Assembly (NCBI GenBank): GCA_018970845.1
Contig: JAGWVO010000143.1
Location: 1 to 8,619 of the forward strand
DNA: 8,619 bases
Direction: 5' to 3'
Source: Planctomycetota bacterium
GTDB lineage: Bacteria; Planctomycetota; Planctomycetia; Gemmatales; Gemmataceae
The position numbers and the translations under genes are program-made. Below the pieces are notes generated by a model that did no database searches, was not told where the DNA came from, and saw only the letters and a program-made list of their open reading frames with translations. This document shows, piece after piece, positions 1 to 7,613 of the stretch (positions within the stretch are counted from its first letter, which is position 1; each line of letters begins with the position of its first letter).

Positions 1-133
1 AAACCATAGGAGCCCGGCACACCAGCAGGGCGACAATCGCCAGGAGGATTCCCGGATTCATCGCCTTGGAAAGACAAACGCCCGGGGGCCCAAAGGCTTG
101 GTGCATGACTGGCGCCATCTTTTCCTCGCTCAT
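1..133 (-). CDS. 5' end of an exported or membrane-anchored protein, truncated by the left edge
   Basis: An open frame starts at an ATG overlapping the DUF1552 stop by one base (TGATG, 131-135) and runs off the window. It gives about 44 residues, with a hydrophobic stretch at residues 28-37 (GILLAIVALL), like a signal peptide or membrane anchor. The start is uncertain. The ATG at 133 fits translational coupling. The ATG at 118-116 has a GAGG five bases upstream. The ATG at 61-59 would give a compact signal peptide (MNPGILLAIVALLVCRAP) but has only AAGG two bases away. No conserved domain is reached. In PVC bacteria the gene beside a DUF1552 gene is often a large cytochrome with PSD1, DUF1587, DUF1592 and DUF1588 domains. 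That identity is a guess from context alone. Confidence 0.5.
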   Translation of the reverse strand, partial: MSEEKMAPVMHQAFGPPGVCLSKAMNPGILLAIVALLVCRAPMV

Positions 134-1518
134 CAGCCGATGACGCGGCCCCACGGTTCCCGCTGGTCGAGGCCGGCTTCGACCAGGAAGCGGTCCTTCA
201 TGCCGAAGTGGTTGACGGGCGCGCCGGCGGCATGGAGCAGCGAGGTGTAGAACTGAGCCACCGTGGCGTGGCCCTTGGCGCCGTATTTGGGAAGGTTCAG
301 GAATCGGCCACCGGTCTTCAGCCTGCCGCCCAGGTTTCCAACCAGCACCATCGGCCATTCCATGCACACGCAGTGGTGGGTTTCCGCCGAGTCGCTCAGG
401 TACACGATGAGCGTGTTGTCCATCATGGTTCCCTGGCCTTCGGGAACCGCCTCAAGGGTCTCGACCAGCTTGGCGATGAGGCTGGCGTTGAATTGCCGGA
501 TCTTGACGCGCATCGCCACCCGGGCGGGATCGGAGGCGCCATGGCCGATCTCATGGGTATCGATCGTCAGGCCCAAACCCTTCCATGTGGGATATCCGAC
601 ACCGGAGCAGAGCGTGACCGTGTTGGTCAGGCCGGTGATGAGCGCCGTGGCTGCAAGCTCCAGGTGGGCCTTCATCCGGGTGGTTTCATCCATCGATCCG
701 TGGAAGTCGGACTTCAGCTTGGGAATGCGGGCCGGGTCGATCTCGCCCAGCCTCTCCTGCCGCTGGCGGATCGAGGAAAACGCGTCGGCGGCTCGCTCGA
801 GCTTGCGCCCCTCCTCGCCCGGCATGTGAGGGCGAAGCTGGCGGATATCCTCGGCGATCGCGTCGAGCACCATCGACTGCGCGCCCACCTCCCCCTTGGG
901 ATCTCCACCCACGACCTTGCCGAACAAAACCTTGTGGGCCAGCACGGGATCCTGGATGAAGGAGACCTTCTGGTTGGGGCCATAGGCGGAAAAGCCGTCG
1001 AACATCGGCGGGGCGTTCGCCGGGGCATGGAGAAAGCCAAGACCCACCATCTGCCTGATGGCGGGGCTGGTCCTGGCCAGAGCCGCGTCAATCGTGATGT
1101 CCTTGGGACCGGCGACGGCTGGGAAGGCGCCCAGCGCGCCATAACCGCAACCATGCCCGCCACCCGCCACGCGGCCTGACAGCCCGGTCAGGAGCGTGAC
1201 CCGGTTGATGTGCTTGTCCAGCGGGGCCAATGCCTCGGGAAGCTGTCCCTCGGGGCCGCCCAGCGGCATGTCGATGAGGGTCTCGGCACCGTTCATCTTC
1301 TCGAAGTGATGGTCGCCTCCCCGCGGGTTCTTGATCTCCGGGCGCTTGAAACCCTTCGGCATCACATGCTCGGGCCAAAGGCCGTTCCCCTCAACGAGGA
1401 ACACAAATCGCATGGGCTTCCGGCCGTTCGCCTCAGCCTCGGCGCGGGCCACCAAAGGAAGGAGGTGGGGGGCCACGGCCCCGGCGGAAATCGTGTTGAG
1501 GAGGGTGCGCCTGTCCAT
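133..1518 (-). CDS. Tat-exported DUF1552 family protein
   Basis: A 461-residue protein recognised as DUF1552, a family of unknown function found in PVC bacteria and distantly like the alkaline phosphatase superfamily fold. The N-terminus is a Tat-like signal: MDRRTLL with twin Arg at 3-4, a weakly hydrophobic stretch, then LVARAEA as likely cleavage region. Family-like blocks are GGHGCGYG (120-127), HEIGHG (322-327), the PEGQGTMMDNTLIVYLSDSAE region, ETHHCVCMEWP (379-389) and NLGGRLKTGG. The His/Asp/Glu-rich blocks could bind metal, but this is inferred. The ATG at 1518 is preferred because GGAG lies nine bases upstream and it places the twin Arg at the usual position. A GTG at 1551 would add 11 residues without a ribosome binding site. 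A 220-bp AT-rich spacer separates it from the cytochrome-WD40 gene, and its stop overlaps the next start. The family call is firm; the activity is unknown. Confidence 0.87.
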   Translation of the reverse strand: MDRRTLLNTISAGAVAPHLLPLVARAEAEANGRKPMRFVFLVEGNGLWPEHVMPKGFKRPEIKNPRGGDHHFEKMNGAETLIDMPLGGPEGQLPEALAPLDKHINRVTLLTGLSGRVAGGGHGCGYGALGAFPAVAGPKDITIDAALARTSPAIRQMVGLGFLHAPANAPPMFDGFSAYGPNQKVSFIQDPVLAHKVLFGKVVGGDPKGEVGAQSMVLDAIAEDIRQLRPHMPGEEGRKLERAADAFSSIRQRQERLGEIDPARIPKLKSDFHGSMDETTRMKAHLELAATALITGLTNTVTLCSGVGYPTWKGLGLTIDTHEIGHGASDPARVAMRVKIRQFNASLIAKLVETLEAVPEGQGTMMDNTLIVYLSDSAETHHCVCMEWPMVLVGNLGGRLKTGGRFLNLPKYGAKGHATVAQFYTSLLHAAGAPVNHFGMKDRFLVEAGLDQREPWGRVIG

Positions 1519-1527
1519 GGGGTCGTT

Positions 1528-1531
1528 CTCC
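1528..1531 (-). promoter_or_regulatory. Ribosome binding site of the DUF1552 gene (GGAG)
   Basis: GGAG on the minus strand lies nine bases before the ATG at 1518-1516. It supports this start over the in-frame GTG at 1551 and ATG at 1545, which have no comparable purine-rich site. The resulting protein begins MDRRTLL, a normal Tat signal. Confidence 0.6.
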
Positions 1532-1615
1532 AAGGAATCAGCCATTTTCACATTGTTTTCATCGCCATTCCAGCAATTGTGGTGATGAAAAAAGGCAATT
1601 CAATCAAATTTCAGC

Positions 1616-1643
1616 ATTATTGTTGACGCTTGGGCCGATCCAA
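1616..1643 (-). promoter_or_regulatory. Possible sigma-70-like promoter for the DUF1552 unit
   Basis: In the AT-rich spacer between the cytochrome-WD40 and DUF1552 genes, the minus strand has TTGGAT (1638-1643) and AATAAT (1616-1621), 16 bases apart. The -10 box matches the consensus at five of six positions, the -35 box at only three. The spacer is far more AT-rich than the flanking genes, as expected for a promoter region. No operator or riboswitch is recognisable. The call is weak and rests on visual matching. Confidence 0.28.
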
Positions 1644-1738
1644 TGGTTCCGAATGGAAGAAGCTATTTGCAAATCACGATTTGATCATAAGTCGGCGTGA
1701 GAACCCTGATTCTCGATCCAAAAAGATGCGCGTCGAAT

Positions 1739-3127
1739 TCATCGGGAAAAACCCGGGGCCGCCGGAAAACTGGCTACCAAATCGCCGGATTCCCAGTTCC
1801 AGATTCGCAATACGCCGTCGAAACCTGCCGCCGCGACTCGCCTTGTGGCCGGAGAGGCGGAAACGCAGTAAAGCCATTCGGTCGCGCCGGCATATTCCAG
1901 TTCCTGCTTCCCGGAATTGGGTTCGTGCCGCCTCACCTTGCCATCGCCGGTGGCCGTGAACACCCGGCCGCCGGCCCACGCCAGTCCGAAGACCGGGCGG
2001 CCCGAAGCGTATTCCAGATAACGGGTGTGTCCGGCCTTGGCAAACCTCGCCTCCATGTCGATGGCGCTGCCATTTTCCTCCTGCGCCTTCAACGGTTCCC
2101 AGACGCGAACCGCGGTTCCGCCTCCAGCGGAATAGGCGATGCCTCCGGTGTCGAAGGCGACGCCGTAAACCTCAAATTGGCCGGTGTGCGGCCCGTATTG
2201 CCTGCGATGCCCGTTGAAGGTGGTGAACAACTTTCCGGTGGACGCGTCGAGCACCTTCACCGTGCGGTCCCTGCTGGCGGTGGCGACGAACCTGCCATCG
2301 GGGCTGAAGGCCGCGGCGGTGACCCAATCGGCGTGGAACGACGCTCGCCAGAGTTCCTTGCCGCTGGCGGTGGCAAACGCCCTCGCCGCGCGGTCGGCGC
2401 CGCCCGCGACCACGGCCTTGCCGTCGGAAGAGAACGCCGCGGCGAGAACGATGTCCGGAAAAACACCCAAAGGCTTGCGCGACTCCGGCTTGTCCGGATT
2501 CACCAGGACAACCTCGCCGTATTCACCGGGCGACCCCCCTCCCACCAGCAAGGCGCTTCCGTCGGGCGAATAGGCGAGCGCCTGGATGCGGGCGGGAAGC
2601 CCGGGAAGCCTGCCGAGCAAGCGGCCATTTTCGGGATCCCACAAGGTGACTTCGTTCACCCCGCCCGCGGCGACCACCTTGCCTCCCGGAGCGAACGCCA
2701 CCGCGAACACCGGCACCGGGCCGGGGTAACGCGCGGGGGCGGGCGGGTGGTTCCTCGGGGGCAGGTAGGTCTGGATGGCGGCGGCCTTGTCGGGGCCGTC
2801 AAACCGCGCGCCCCCGGCGATCCACTTCCCCATGGCGGCGATTTCGGACGGTGAAAGCGGTTCGTCATCGGGAGGCATCCGGCGCTTCGAATCGCTTTCG
2901 GTGAGCCTCGTGAACAGCGGCGATTCACCGGGCTTGCCGGGCACCACCGGAGCCATTCCCGATTTGCCGGCCTCGTTGAGGCTCGCCCATGTTTCAAGCG
3001 AATATCCGCCCCTGGGCTTCTGTCCGCCGTGGCAACCGACGCATCGCCTCGCCAGCACCGGCGCGACATCGGAGCGGAACCCCGGATCGGAGATCATGAA
3101 CATCGAGACTATCAACAAGCCGCCCAT
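1739..3127 (-). CDS. Planctomycete-type mono-heme cytochrome c fused to a WD40 beta-propeller
   Basis: A 462-residue protein. Residues 14-110 form a planctomycete-type cytochrome (PSD1): heme motif CVGCH at 29-33, followed by GGYSLETWASL, PGKPGESPLFTRL, and RRMPPDDEPLS, where Met84 is the likely axial ligand. Residues 135-455 form a WD40 propeller. Seven blade-like repeats can be counted, including FAVAFAPGGK, WDPENGRLLG, AAFSPDGRFVATASRDRTV and IWNWESGDLVASF. The cytochrome must mature outside the cytoplasm, and the propeller is probably a binding platform. The start has GGAG eight bases upstream. The N-terminus (GLLIVSMFMI) is short, lacks basic residues and has no clear cleavage site, so it is an odd signal peptide. 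The gene begins 15 nt after the DUF1549/DUF1553 stop in the same frame, implying a shared transcript. Domain calls are strong; the redox partner is unknown. Confidence 0.9.
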   Translation of the reverse strand: MGGLLIVSMFMISDPGFRSDVAPVLARRCVGCHGGQKPRGGYSLETWASLNEAGKSGMAPVVPGKPGESPLFTRLTESDSKRRMPPDDEPLSPSEIAAMGKWIAGGARFDGPDKAAAIQTYLPPRNHPPAPARYPGPVPVFAVAFAPGGKVVAAGGVNEVTLWDPENGRLLGRLPGLPARIQALAYSPDGSALLVGGGSPGEYGEVVLVNPDKPESRKPLGVFPDIVLAAAFSSDGKAVVAGGADRAARAFATASGKELWRASFHADWVTAAAFSPDGRFVATASRDRTVKVLDASTGKLFTTFNGHRRQYGPHTGQFEVYGVAFDTGGIAYSAGGGTAVRVWEPLKAQEENGSAIDMEARFAKAGHTRYLEYASGRPVFGLAWAGGRVFTATGDGKVRRHEPNSGKQELEYAGATEWLYCVSASPATRRVAAAGFDGVLRIWNWESGDLVASFPAAPGFSR

Positions 3128-3135
3128 GCGCCCGG

Positions 3136-3139
3136 CTCC
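3136..3139 (-). promoter_or_regulatory. Ribosome binding site of the cytochrome-WD40 gene (GGAG)
   Basis: GGAG sits on the minus strand in the 15-nt gap after the upstream stop, eight bases before the ATG at 3127. It supports independent initiation here rather than readthrough of the upstream TGA. Confidence 0.6.
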
Positions 3140-3142
3140 GGA

Positions 3143-6100
3143 TCAATGTTGCAGCAGGAATTCCCGCGTGTTGACCAACGCCCATGCCAAGTCCCGGATC
3201 GCCTCGGACCTATCCGGCTGCCGGGACAGGTAGTCGAGAACCTTCCGCTTCTCCTCCGGCTTGGGATACCGGCAGAACGCCGCAAGGTAGACCTCATCCG
3301 CCAACGCCGCGTCGGAAAGCGCGCCATAACGGGCGGCGGCGCCGCCAATCCTACGGGCCACGGCGGGCCCGTTGAGGAGTTGCAACGCCTGGTCCACGGT
3401 TGGCTCGTCAACCCTTTCGCACGCGCACGGGCTTTGCCGGGGAGGCTGGCCGAAGGCCTTGAGGAATTCGGATTGCTCCGGCAGGGCCCTCTGCGTGGCG
3501 TAATCGGCGCGCTCGGTGAGCTTCCGCAAGCGGTCGCGCAAACTTCGAACCTTGGGTTCGGAATCGACGCGGGCCCTCACAAGGTCGTCGGACTGTCCGG
3601 GTTGCGCCACCCCGGAAAGCAACTCGACTATTTCAGGGGAAAAGCCGACGCCTCCGGGCGGCTTTCCGCCCGCGGGCGTGAGGGAAACCTTCAACTGGGC
3701 CGGCCCCGCCGGCTTGCTCACCTTGAGGAGGATCCGGTGCGCCCCGGCCGACATGGGAAGGGCAACCTTCACCGGCTTCGAGTTGCCCGCCTTGGGGCCT
3801 GTGGCGCTGTCGTGAACCAGGGCGCCATCCAACCAAACCTTCAGGTCGCACTTCTTGGCGTCGATCATGGCCTCGGCGGTGGAAGGGGACTGGCTGAAGA
3901 CCACGCGTGTCAGGTAATGGGATCCGGCGGGGTTGCGAAGGTCGAGCGCCTGGCCATCGGCCCAATCGGCGCGGTTTTCCCAGCGGATGGAACCCGGCTT
4001 GTAGACCGCGGCGAGGTCGACCCCCTTTTCCGGATCGAACACCTTGGAATGCGCTTTTTCCTTGCCGGCGCTGAACGGCCCGCAAACTCGCCAGGCGCCG
4101 GCCCACCAAGGCAACGCGGCCACCTTCTTCCGCGCCTCGGCCTCCCAACGGGGCATGCCGGCCTTGATGGCCTCAACGGCCTTCGCCAACTCCGCCTCCA
4201 GTTTTTCCGCCTCAGGGGCGAGACCCGAGACAGGCGCCAGCGCCCCGCCGACCATGCCGATCGCGTCCTGCAACTGCTCGGCCGAGAGACGCCGGGCGCG
4301 GGCCCTGGAAAACAAGGAATCATCATCGGCATTGCGGGCATTGGATGCCGATGCGCGCTGGTAGGCATGGCTGTCGCAGACAAGGCGGATCAACCATTTG
4401 CGGTCATAACCCGATTTTTCAAAGGCGGCGGCGAGGCCGTCAAGCAGTTCGGGGTTGGAGGGAGGGTTGGACGACCTGAAGTCATCGACCGGGTCGACGA
4501 TTCCCCTGCCGAACAGCGCGGCCCAGACCCTGTTCACCTCGACCCTCGCGAAGAACGGGTTGCCCGGTGTTGTGAGCCATCGGGCGAATGCCGCGCGCCG
4601 GTCATCCCCGCCGGCCTGGGGACCGGCCGTGCCCGGGTAGGGAACCATCACCTTGCCGGTGGCCGGATGCCTCGCCTCTCCGGAGGCAGCCTCGATCACT
4701 TCACCCGATTCGCCGCGCACCCGCGCGAAGACGGCGGAGATGCGGAAATAGTCGTCCTGGGTCCAGTTCTCGAACGGATGGTTGTGGCACTTGGCGCAGT
4801 TGATGCGCGAACCCATGAACAACTGGGCCGTGGTCTCCGTGAGGTCGGCGGATCCGGGTATCGCCAGGAAGTAGTTCGCCGCGGGCACTTCCGATCCGTG
4901 GCCCGAGGCTGTGAGGATGGAGGTGGCGAGCTTGTCGAACGGCATGTTTTTCCGGTAGGCGTCGACTAGGAAGGAGGCGAAGCGCTCGGCGCGCCCTCCC
5001 GGCAGGCCCTTGGCATTCACGCGCATCAGGTCGGCCGACCTCAGGCCCCAATACCGGGCGAACTCCTCGGATGCCAAAAGCGAATCGACCACCCGGGCCC
5101 TCTTGCCCGGCTTGTTGTCGGCGAGGAACGCCCGGGCGCCGTCGGCCGTCGGCAGCAGGCCGGTGAGGTCGAGGTGGACCCGGCGCAGGAAGGTGCCGTC
5201 GTCGCAGGTATCCGAGGGCGTGACCTGAAGCTGCCTCAACTTGCCGTGCACAAGGTCGTCGACCATGTTCGCCGAGGGTGGATCGGGCCACTGGAAGCCG
5301 GGGGTTTCCTCCACAACCGTGAAGTGGACCGACTTCAGGTGGTTGAGATAACGGACCGAAATGGCGCCCTGGCCGCGACGGTGTCCCGTCACCCGTCCCC
5401 GGGCGTCGGCGGACACGACATCCTTGTGGGAGGTCTCATAAGTCGCGAGTGCCGTGACATCGCGCGCGGAACCGTCGGCGAACACCGCGGTGACGGCCAG
5501 TTGCTGGGTCGGCCTCGGCGCCGCCAGCACGCGGGATGGCCCGGGAAACACGCTGATTCCCGAACACTCCGGAGCCGAGGCGTCGTTGGTCTTGGCCCCC
5601 TCGGCGATCCACCCCAGGAGCACCTCATGGGCCGCATCGGCGGGAGCGAGCCTTTTGCCGCCCACATGGCCAAGCCGCATCAGCGGTTTCTTCAGGAGCA
5701 GGCTTTCGCCCGGCCGCACCAGGTCGACGCGACGGCCAAGGCCGCCGCGGACCAGGCTCTCCTCATCCAGCGCCGCGTCGTAGCCGAACAGGGAAAGGCT
5801 GAAGCCCCCCTTGCCCTGCGGCGACCCATGGCACGAACCGCCGTTGCATCCCTGCTTGGTGAGCGCCGCCAGCACCTCCGTCCTGAATCGGACCGGATCG
5901 GGCTTCCCCGCCCCCTCGACATGGACGGGCACCCTGGCGGAAAGCCCCTTCACGCTGACCGTCAATTCCGTGCGGCCGTCGCGCCTGGCCCTGGCGACTC
6001 CATCAATCACCTCCACCAGGTCGGATCCGGGCGCGAACGCGGCTTCCGCGGTGAGGTCGGCGATCCGGCCATCCGCCAGGTGCCCCATGACGACCAACTG

Positions 6101-6214
6101 CGCGACGGCACGGCGGGAGGCCAGTTTCACCTCCGGCGGCCGGACCTCGATGCGAACCGGAGACTCCGCGGCGGGAGGCGCGAAGGCGAAGGCCAACAGG
6201 ACAAGCATCGCCAT
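3143..6214 (-). CDS. Exported Ig-like/DUF1549/DUF1553 protein with two heme c motifs
   Basis: A 1023-residue protein of the large PVC family with DUF1549 and DUF1553. It starts with a signal-like stretch (MAMLVLLAFAFAPPAAES) lacking the usual basic residues. An Ig-like (bacterial Ig-like group 2) segment follows at about 20-100. Next comes a cytochrome-like part with CNGGSCH at 123-129 (Cx4CH) and the typical GGFSLSLFGYD after it. A second Ig-like segment lies at about 215-300. DUF1549 spans about 315-525, with FLRRVHLDLTGLLPT and a second heme motif, CAKCH, at 473-477. DUF1553 starts near 535 (RWLTTPGNPFFARVEVNRVW) and its C-terminal part (EPTVDQALQLLNGP) ends near 1020. Residues about 665-865 look like an inserted beta-rich domain. 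The start lies 3 nt after the DUF1501 stop, with GGAG 12 bases upstream inside that gene, so coupling is likely. The function is unknown; electron transfer or enzyme activity outside the cytoplasm is inferred. Confidence 0.9.
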   Translation of the reverse strand: MAMLVLLAFAFAPPAAESPVRIEVRPPEVKLASRRAVAQLVVMGHLADGRIADLTAEAAFAPGSDLVEVIDGVARARRDGRTELTVSVKGLSARVPVHVEGAGKPDPVRFRTEVLAALTKQGCNGGSCHGSPQGKGGFSLSLFGYDAALDEESLVRGGLGRRVDLVRPGESLLLKKPLMRLGHVGGKRLAPADAAHEVLLGWIAEGAKTNDASAPECSGISVFPGPSRVLAAPRPTQQLAVTAVFADGSARDVTALATYETSHKDVVSADARGRVTGHRRGQGAISVRYLNHLKSVHFTVVEETPGFQWPDPPSANMVDDLVHGKLRQLQVTPSDTCDDGTFLRRVHLDLTGLLPTADGARAFLADNKPGKRARVVDSLLASEEFARYWGLRSADLMRVNAKGLPGGRAERFASFLVDAYRKNMPFDKLATSILTASGHGSEVPAANYFLAIPGSADLTETTAQLFMGSRINCAKCHNHPFENWTQDDYFRISAVFARVRGESGEVIEAASGEARHPATGKVMVPYPGTAGPQAGGDDRRAAFARWLTTPGNPFFARVEVNRVWAALFGRGIVDPVDDFRSSNPPSNPELLDGLAAAFEKSGYDRKWLIRLVCDSHAYQRASASNARNADDDSLFSRARARRLSAEQLQDAIGMVGGALAPVSGLAPEAEKLEAELAKAVEAIKAGMPRWEAEARKKVAALPWWAGAWRVCGPFSAGKEKAHSKVFDPEKGVDLAAVYKPGSIRWENRADWADGQALDLRNPAGSHYLTRVVFSQSPSTAEAMIDAKKCDLKVWLDGALVHDSATGPKAGNSKPVKVALPMSAGAHRILLKVSKPAGPAQLKVSLTPAGGKPPGGVGFSPEIVELLSGVAQPGQSDDLVRARVDSEPKVRSLRDRLRKLTERADYATQRALPEQSEFLKAFGQPPRQSPCACERVDEPTVDQALQLLNGPAVARRIGGAAARYGALSDAALADEVYLAAFCRYPKPEEKRKVLDYLSRQPDRSEAIRDLAWALVNTREFLLQH

Positions 6215-6217
6215 GGG

Positions 6218-7606
6218 TTAGAAAAGCTCCGGAATCGGATGGCCATCCTTGGCCGGATAGATGGGCCTGCCCCCCGGCGTGCGCATCGGTTCGCCCCGGT
6301 CGATGCCAAGCTTCTCGTAGATCGAAGCGGCGTAGTCCTCGATGGTGTAGGCGCGTGAACTGACGATATAGCCCCCCTCGCGGTCGGTCTCGCCCACCAA
6401 TTGCCCGCCGGGCACCCCGGCGCCGGCGAAGGCGAAGCTGAAGGCATGGGTCCAGTGGTCGCGGCCCTTGCGGTCGTTGATGCGCGGGGTCCTGCCGAAT
6501 TCGGTCACGAAACAGACCAGCGTCTCGGCCAGCAAACCGCGGCCATCCATGTCGTCCAGAAGGGCGGCGAAGGCCTGGTCGGTGCTCCCCATCATCGGCC
6601 AGGTCTGGATCCCCCACCTTCCCGATCCGGGTCCCCCGCCCTTGATATTCGTGTCTTTTTCCGAGTAGATATGATCGTGATGATCCCAGTTCATGTTCCC
6701 GCCACCGGGGAACATCGGGCTGGCCGGCTCGCGGCAGTCGATCGTCACGAAGCGCACTCCCGACTCGATCAGCTTGCGGCCCAGCAGGTAGCACTGGCCC
6801 CGGTGGCCCAGCCCGTACCGCTCCCGCAATTTGGCCGGCTCGGAAGGAAGGTCGAACGCGCGGCGGGTGGCGAGGTTGGTGAGCATGTCCTCGGCCTGGT
6901 CGCGGGTGCTGGCAAGGGTTTTGGCATCCCTGGCGTCCTCGGCGCCGGGTATCCCAACATCGAGGCTGCTCAGCAGGTCGGCGCGGTCCTTGAACCGTTG
7001 GGGAGCGACTCCGGCCAACGAGAGGTTCGGCACGATCCATCCGGGTTCGTGCGGCCGGCCTCCCGTCTTGAAAACCCTGTGCTGGGTCGGAAGGAAACCG
7101 ATTTTCGTGTTGTATTCCTGCTCGCTGGTGCCGGGCACCATCACATAAGGGGGCAGGTGGCGGGCATGGGTGCCGATGCGGTGCGACACCACCGACCCGA
7201 TGTCCGGCATCTCCTCGGGTCCGCCGGGCGCCTCACCGGAAAAAATGTACTGCGATCCCTTCGGATGGCTGTTGCCGATCCCCTGCTTGGGCTGGGTCAT
7301 GCACCGCACGATGGTGAGCTTGCCGACATGCCCGGCGGTTTTCCCGAGAAGTTCGGTGAACCGGATTCCCGGCACCCGAGTCGGTATGGGCTTGAAAGGC
7401 GAGCGGTGCTCGGCCGGCGCGTCCGGCTTGGGGTCGAAGGTGTCGAGGTGGGAGACTCCCCCCTGTTCAAACAGCACCAGAACGCTCTTGGCGGCGGGTT
7501 TCTTGCCCGCGGCGAGGGCTGGCGCGGCCAGGGGCCACGATGAAAGCCCAAGGGCGCCCATGGCCAGGAAATTGCGCCGGGTGCGCGGAAAACCGAACGC
7601 CGTCAT
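6218..7606 (-). CDS. Tat-exported DUF1501 family protein (sulfatase/phosphatase-like)
   Basis: A 462-residue DUF1501 protein, a family of unknown function with an alkaline phosphatase/sulfatase-like fold. The Tat signal is clear: TRRNFLA at 9-15, a hydrophobic stretch, and cleavage probably near APALAA. Family motifs include GGVSHLDTFDP (49-59), GNSHPKGS, the DHHDH block (308-312), EFGRTPRIN (369-377) and GRDHW (381-385). These Asp and His residues are candidates for a metal site. The start chosen is the ATG at 7606, with AGGA seven bases upstream, giving a standard Tat n-region. A TTG at 7639 would add 11 residues with no good ribosome binding site. It is the first gene of a tight group with the DUF1549/DUF1553 gene 3 nt downstream, a pairing very common in PVC genomes. 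The family call is firm, but no catalytic role is established. Confidence 0.92.
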   Translation of the reverse strand: MTAFGFPRTRRNFLAMGALGLSSWPLAAPALAAGKKPAAKSVLVLFEQGGVSHLDTFDPKPDAPAEHRSPFKPIPTRVPGIRFTELLGKTAGHVGKLTIVRCMTQPKQGIGNSHPKGSQYIFSGEAPGGPEEMPDIGSVVSHRIGTHARHLPPYVMVPGTSEQEYNTKIGFLPTQHRVFKTGGRPHEPGWIVPNLSLAGVAPQRFKDRADLLSSLDVGIPGAEDARDAKTLASTRDQAEDMLTNLATRRAFDLPSEPAKLRERYGLGHRGQCYLLGRKLIESGVRFVTIDCREPASPMFPGGGNMNWDHHDHIYSEKDTNIKGGGPGSGRWGIQTWPMMGSTDQAFAALLDDMDGRGLLAETLVCFVTEFGRTPRINDRKGRDHWTHAFSFAFAGAGVPGGQLVGETDREGGYIVSSRAYTIEDYAASIYEKLGIDRGEPMRTPGGRPIYPAKDGHPIPELF

Positions 7607-7613
7607 GGAACGA

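Noticed and set aside
349..384. HHCVCMEW in the DUF1552 protein as a heme c site
   Set aside because: The spacing is Cys-x-Cys with no following His, so it cannot be a normal heme c motif.
1519..1551. GTG at 1551 as start of the DUF1552 gene
   Set aside because: No ribosome binding site precedes it, and it would bury the Tat signal behind 11 extra residues. The ATG at 1518 has GGAG at nine bases.
1699..1714. GAGAA/TTCTC hairpin as terminator of the cytochrome-WD40 gene
   Set aside because: The stem is only five or six pairs and is not followed by a T-run on the minus strand.
3416..3427. CACE (residues 930-933) as a third heme motif in the DUF1549/DUF1553 protein
   Set aside because: No His follows the second Cys. 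A Cys-x-Cys-Glu-Arg motif before EPTVDQALQLLN is the ordinary DUF1553 pattern.
3029..4969. A 646-codon open frame on the plus strand, and similar long ones at 5174-6358, 1697-2854 and 6401-7543
   Set aside because: Each lies antisense to a minus-strand gene with clear family motifs. The predicted products are rich in Arg, Gly and Pro without recognisable domains, as expected from antisense frames of high-GC genes.
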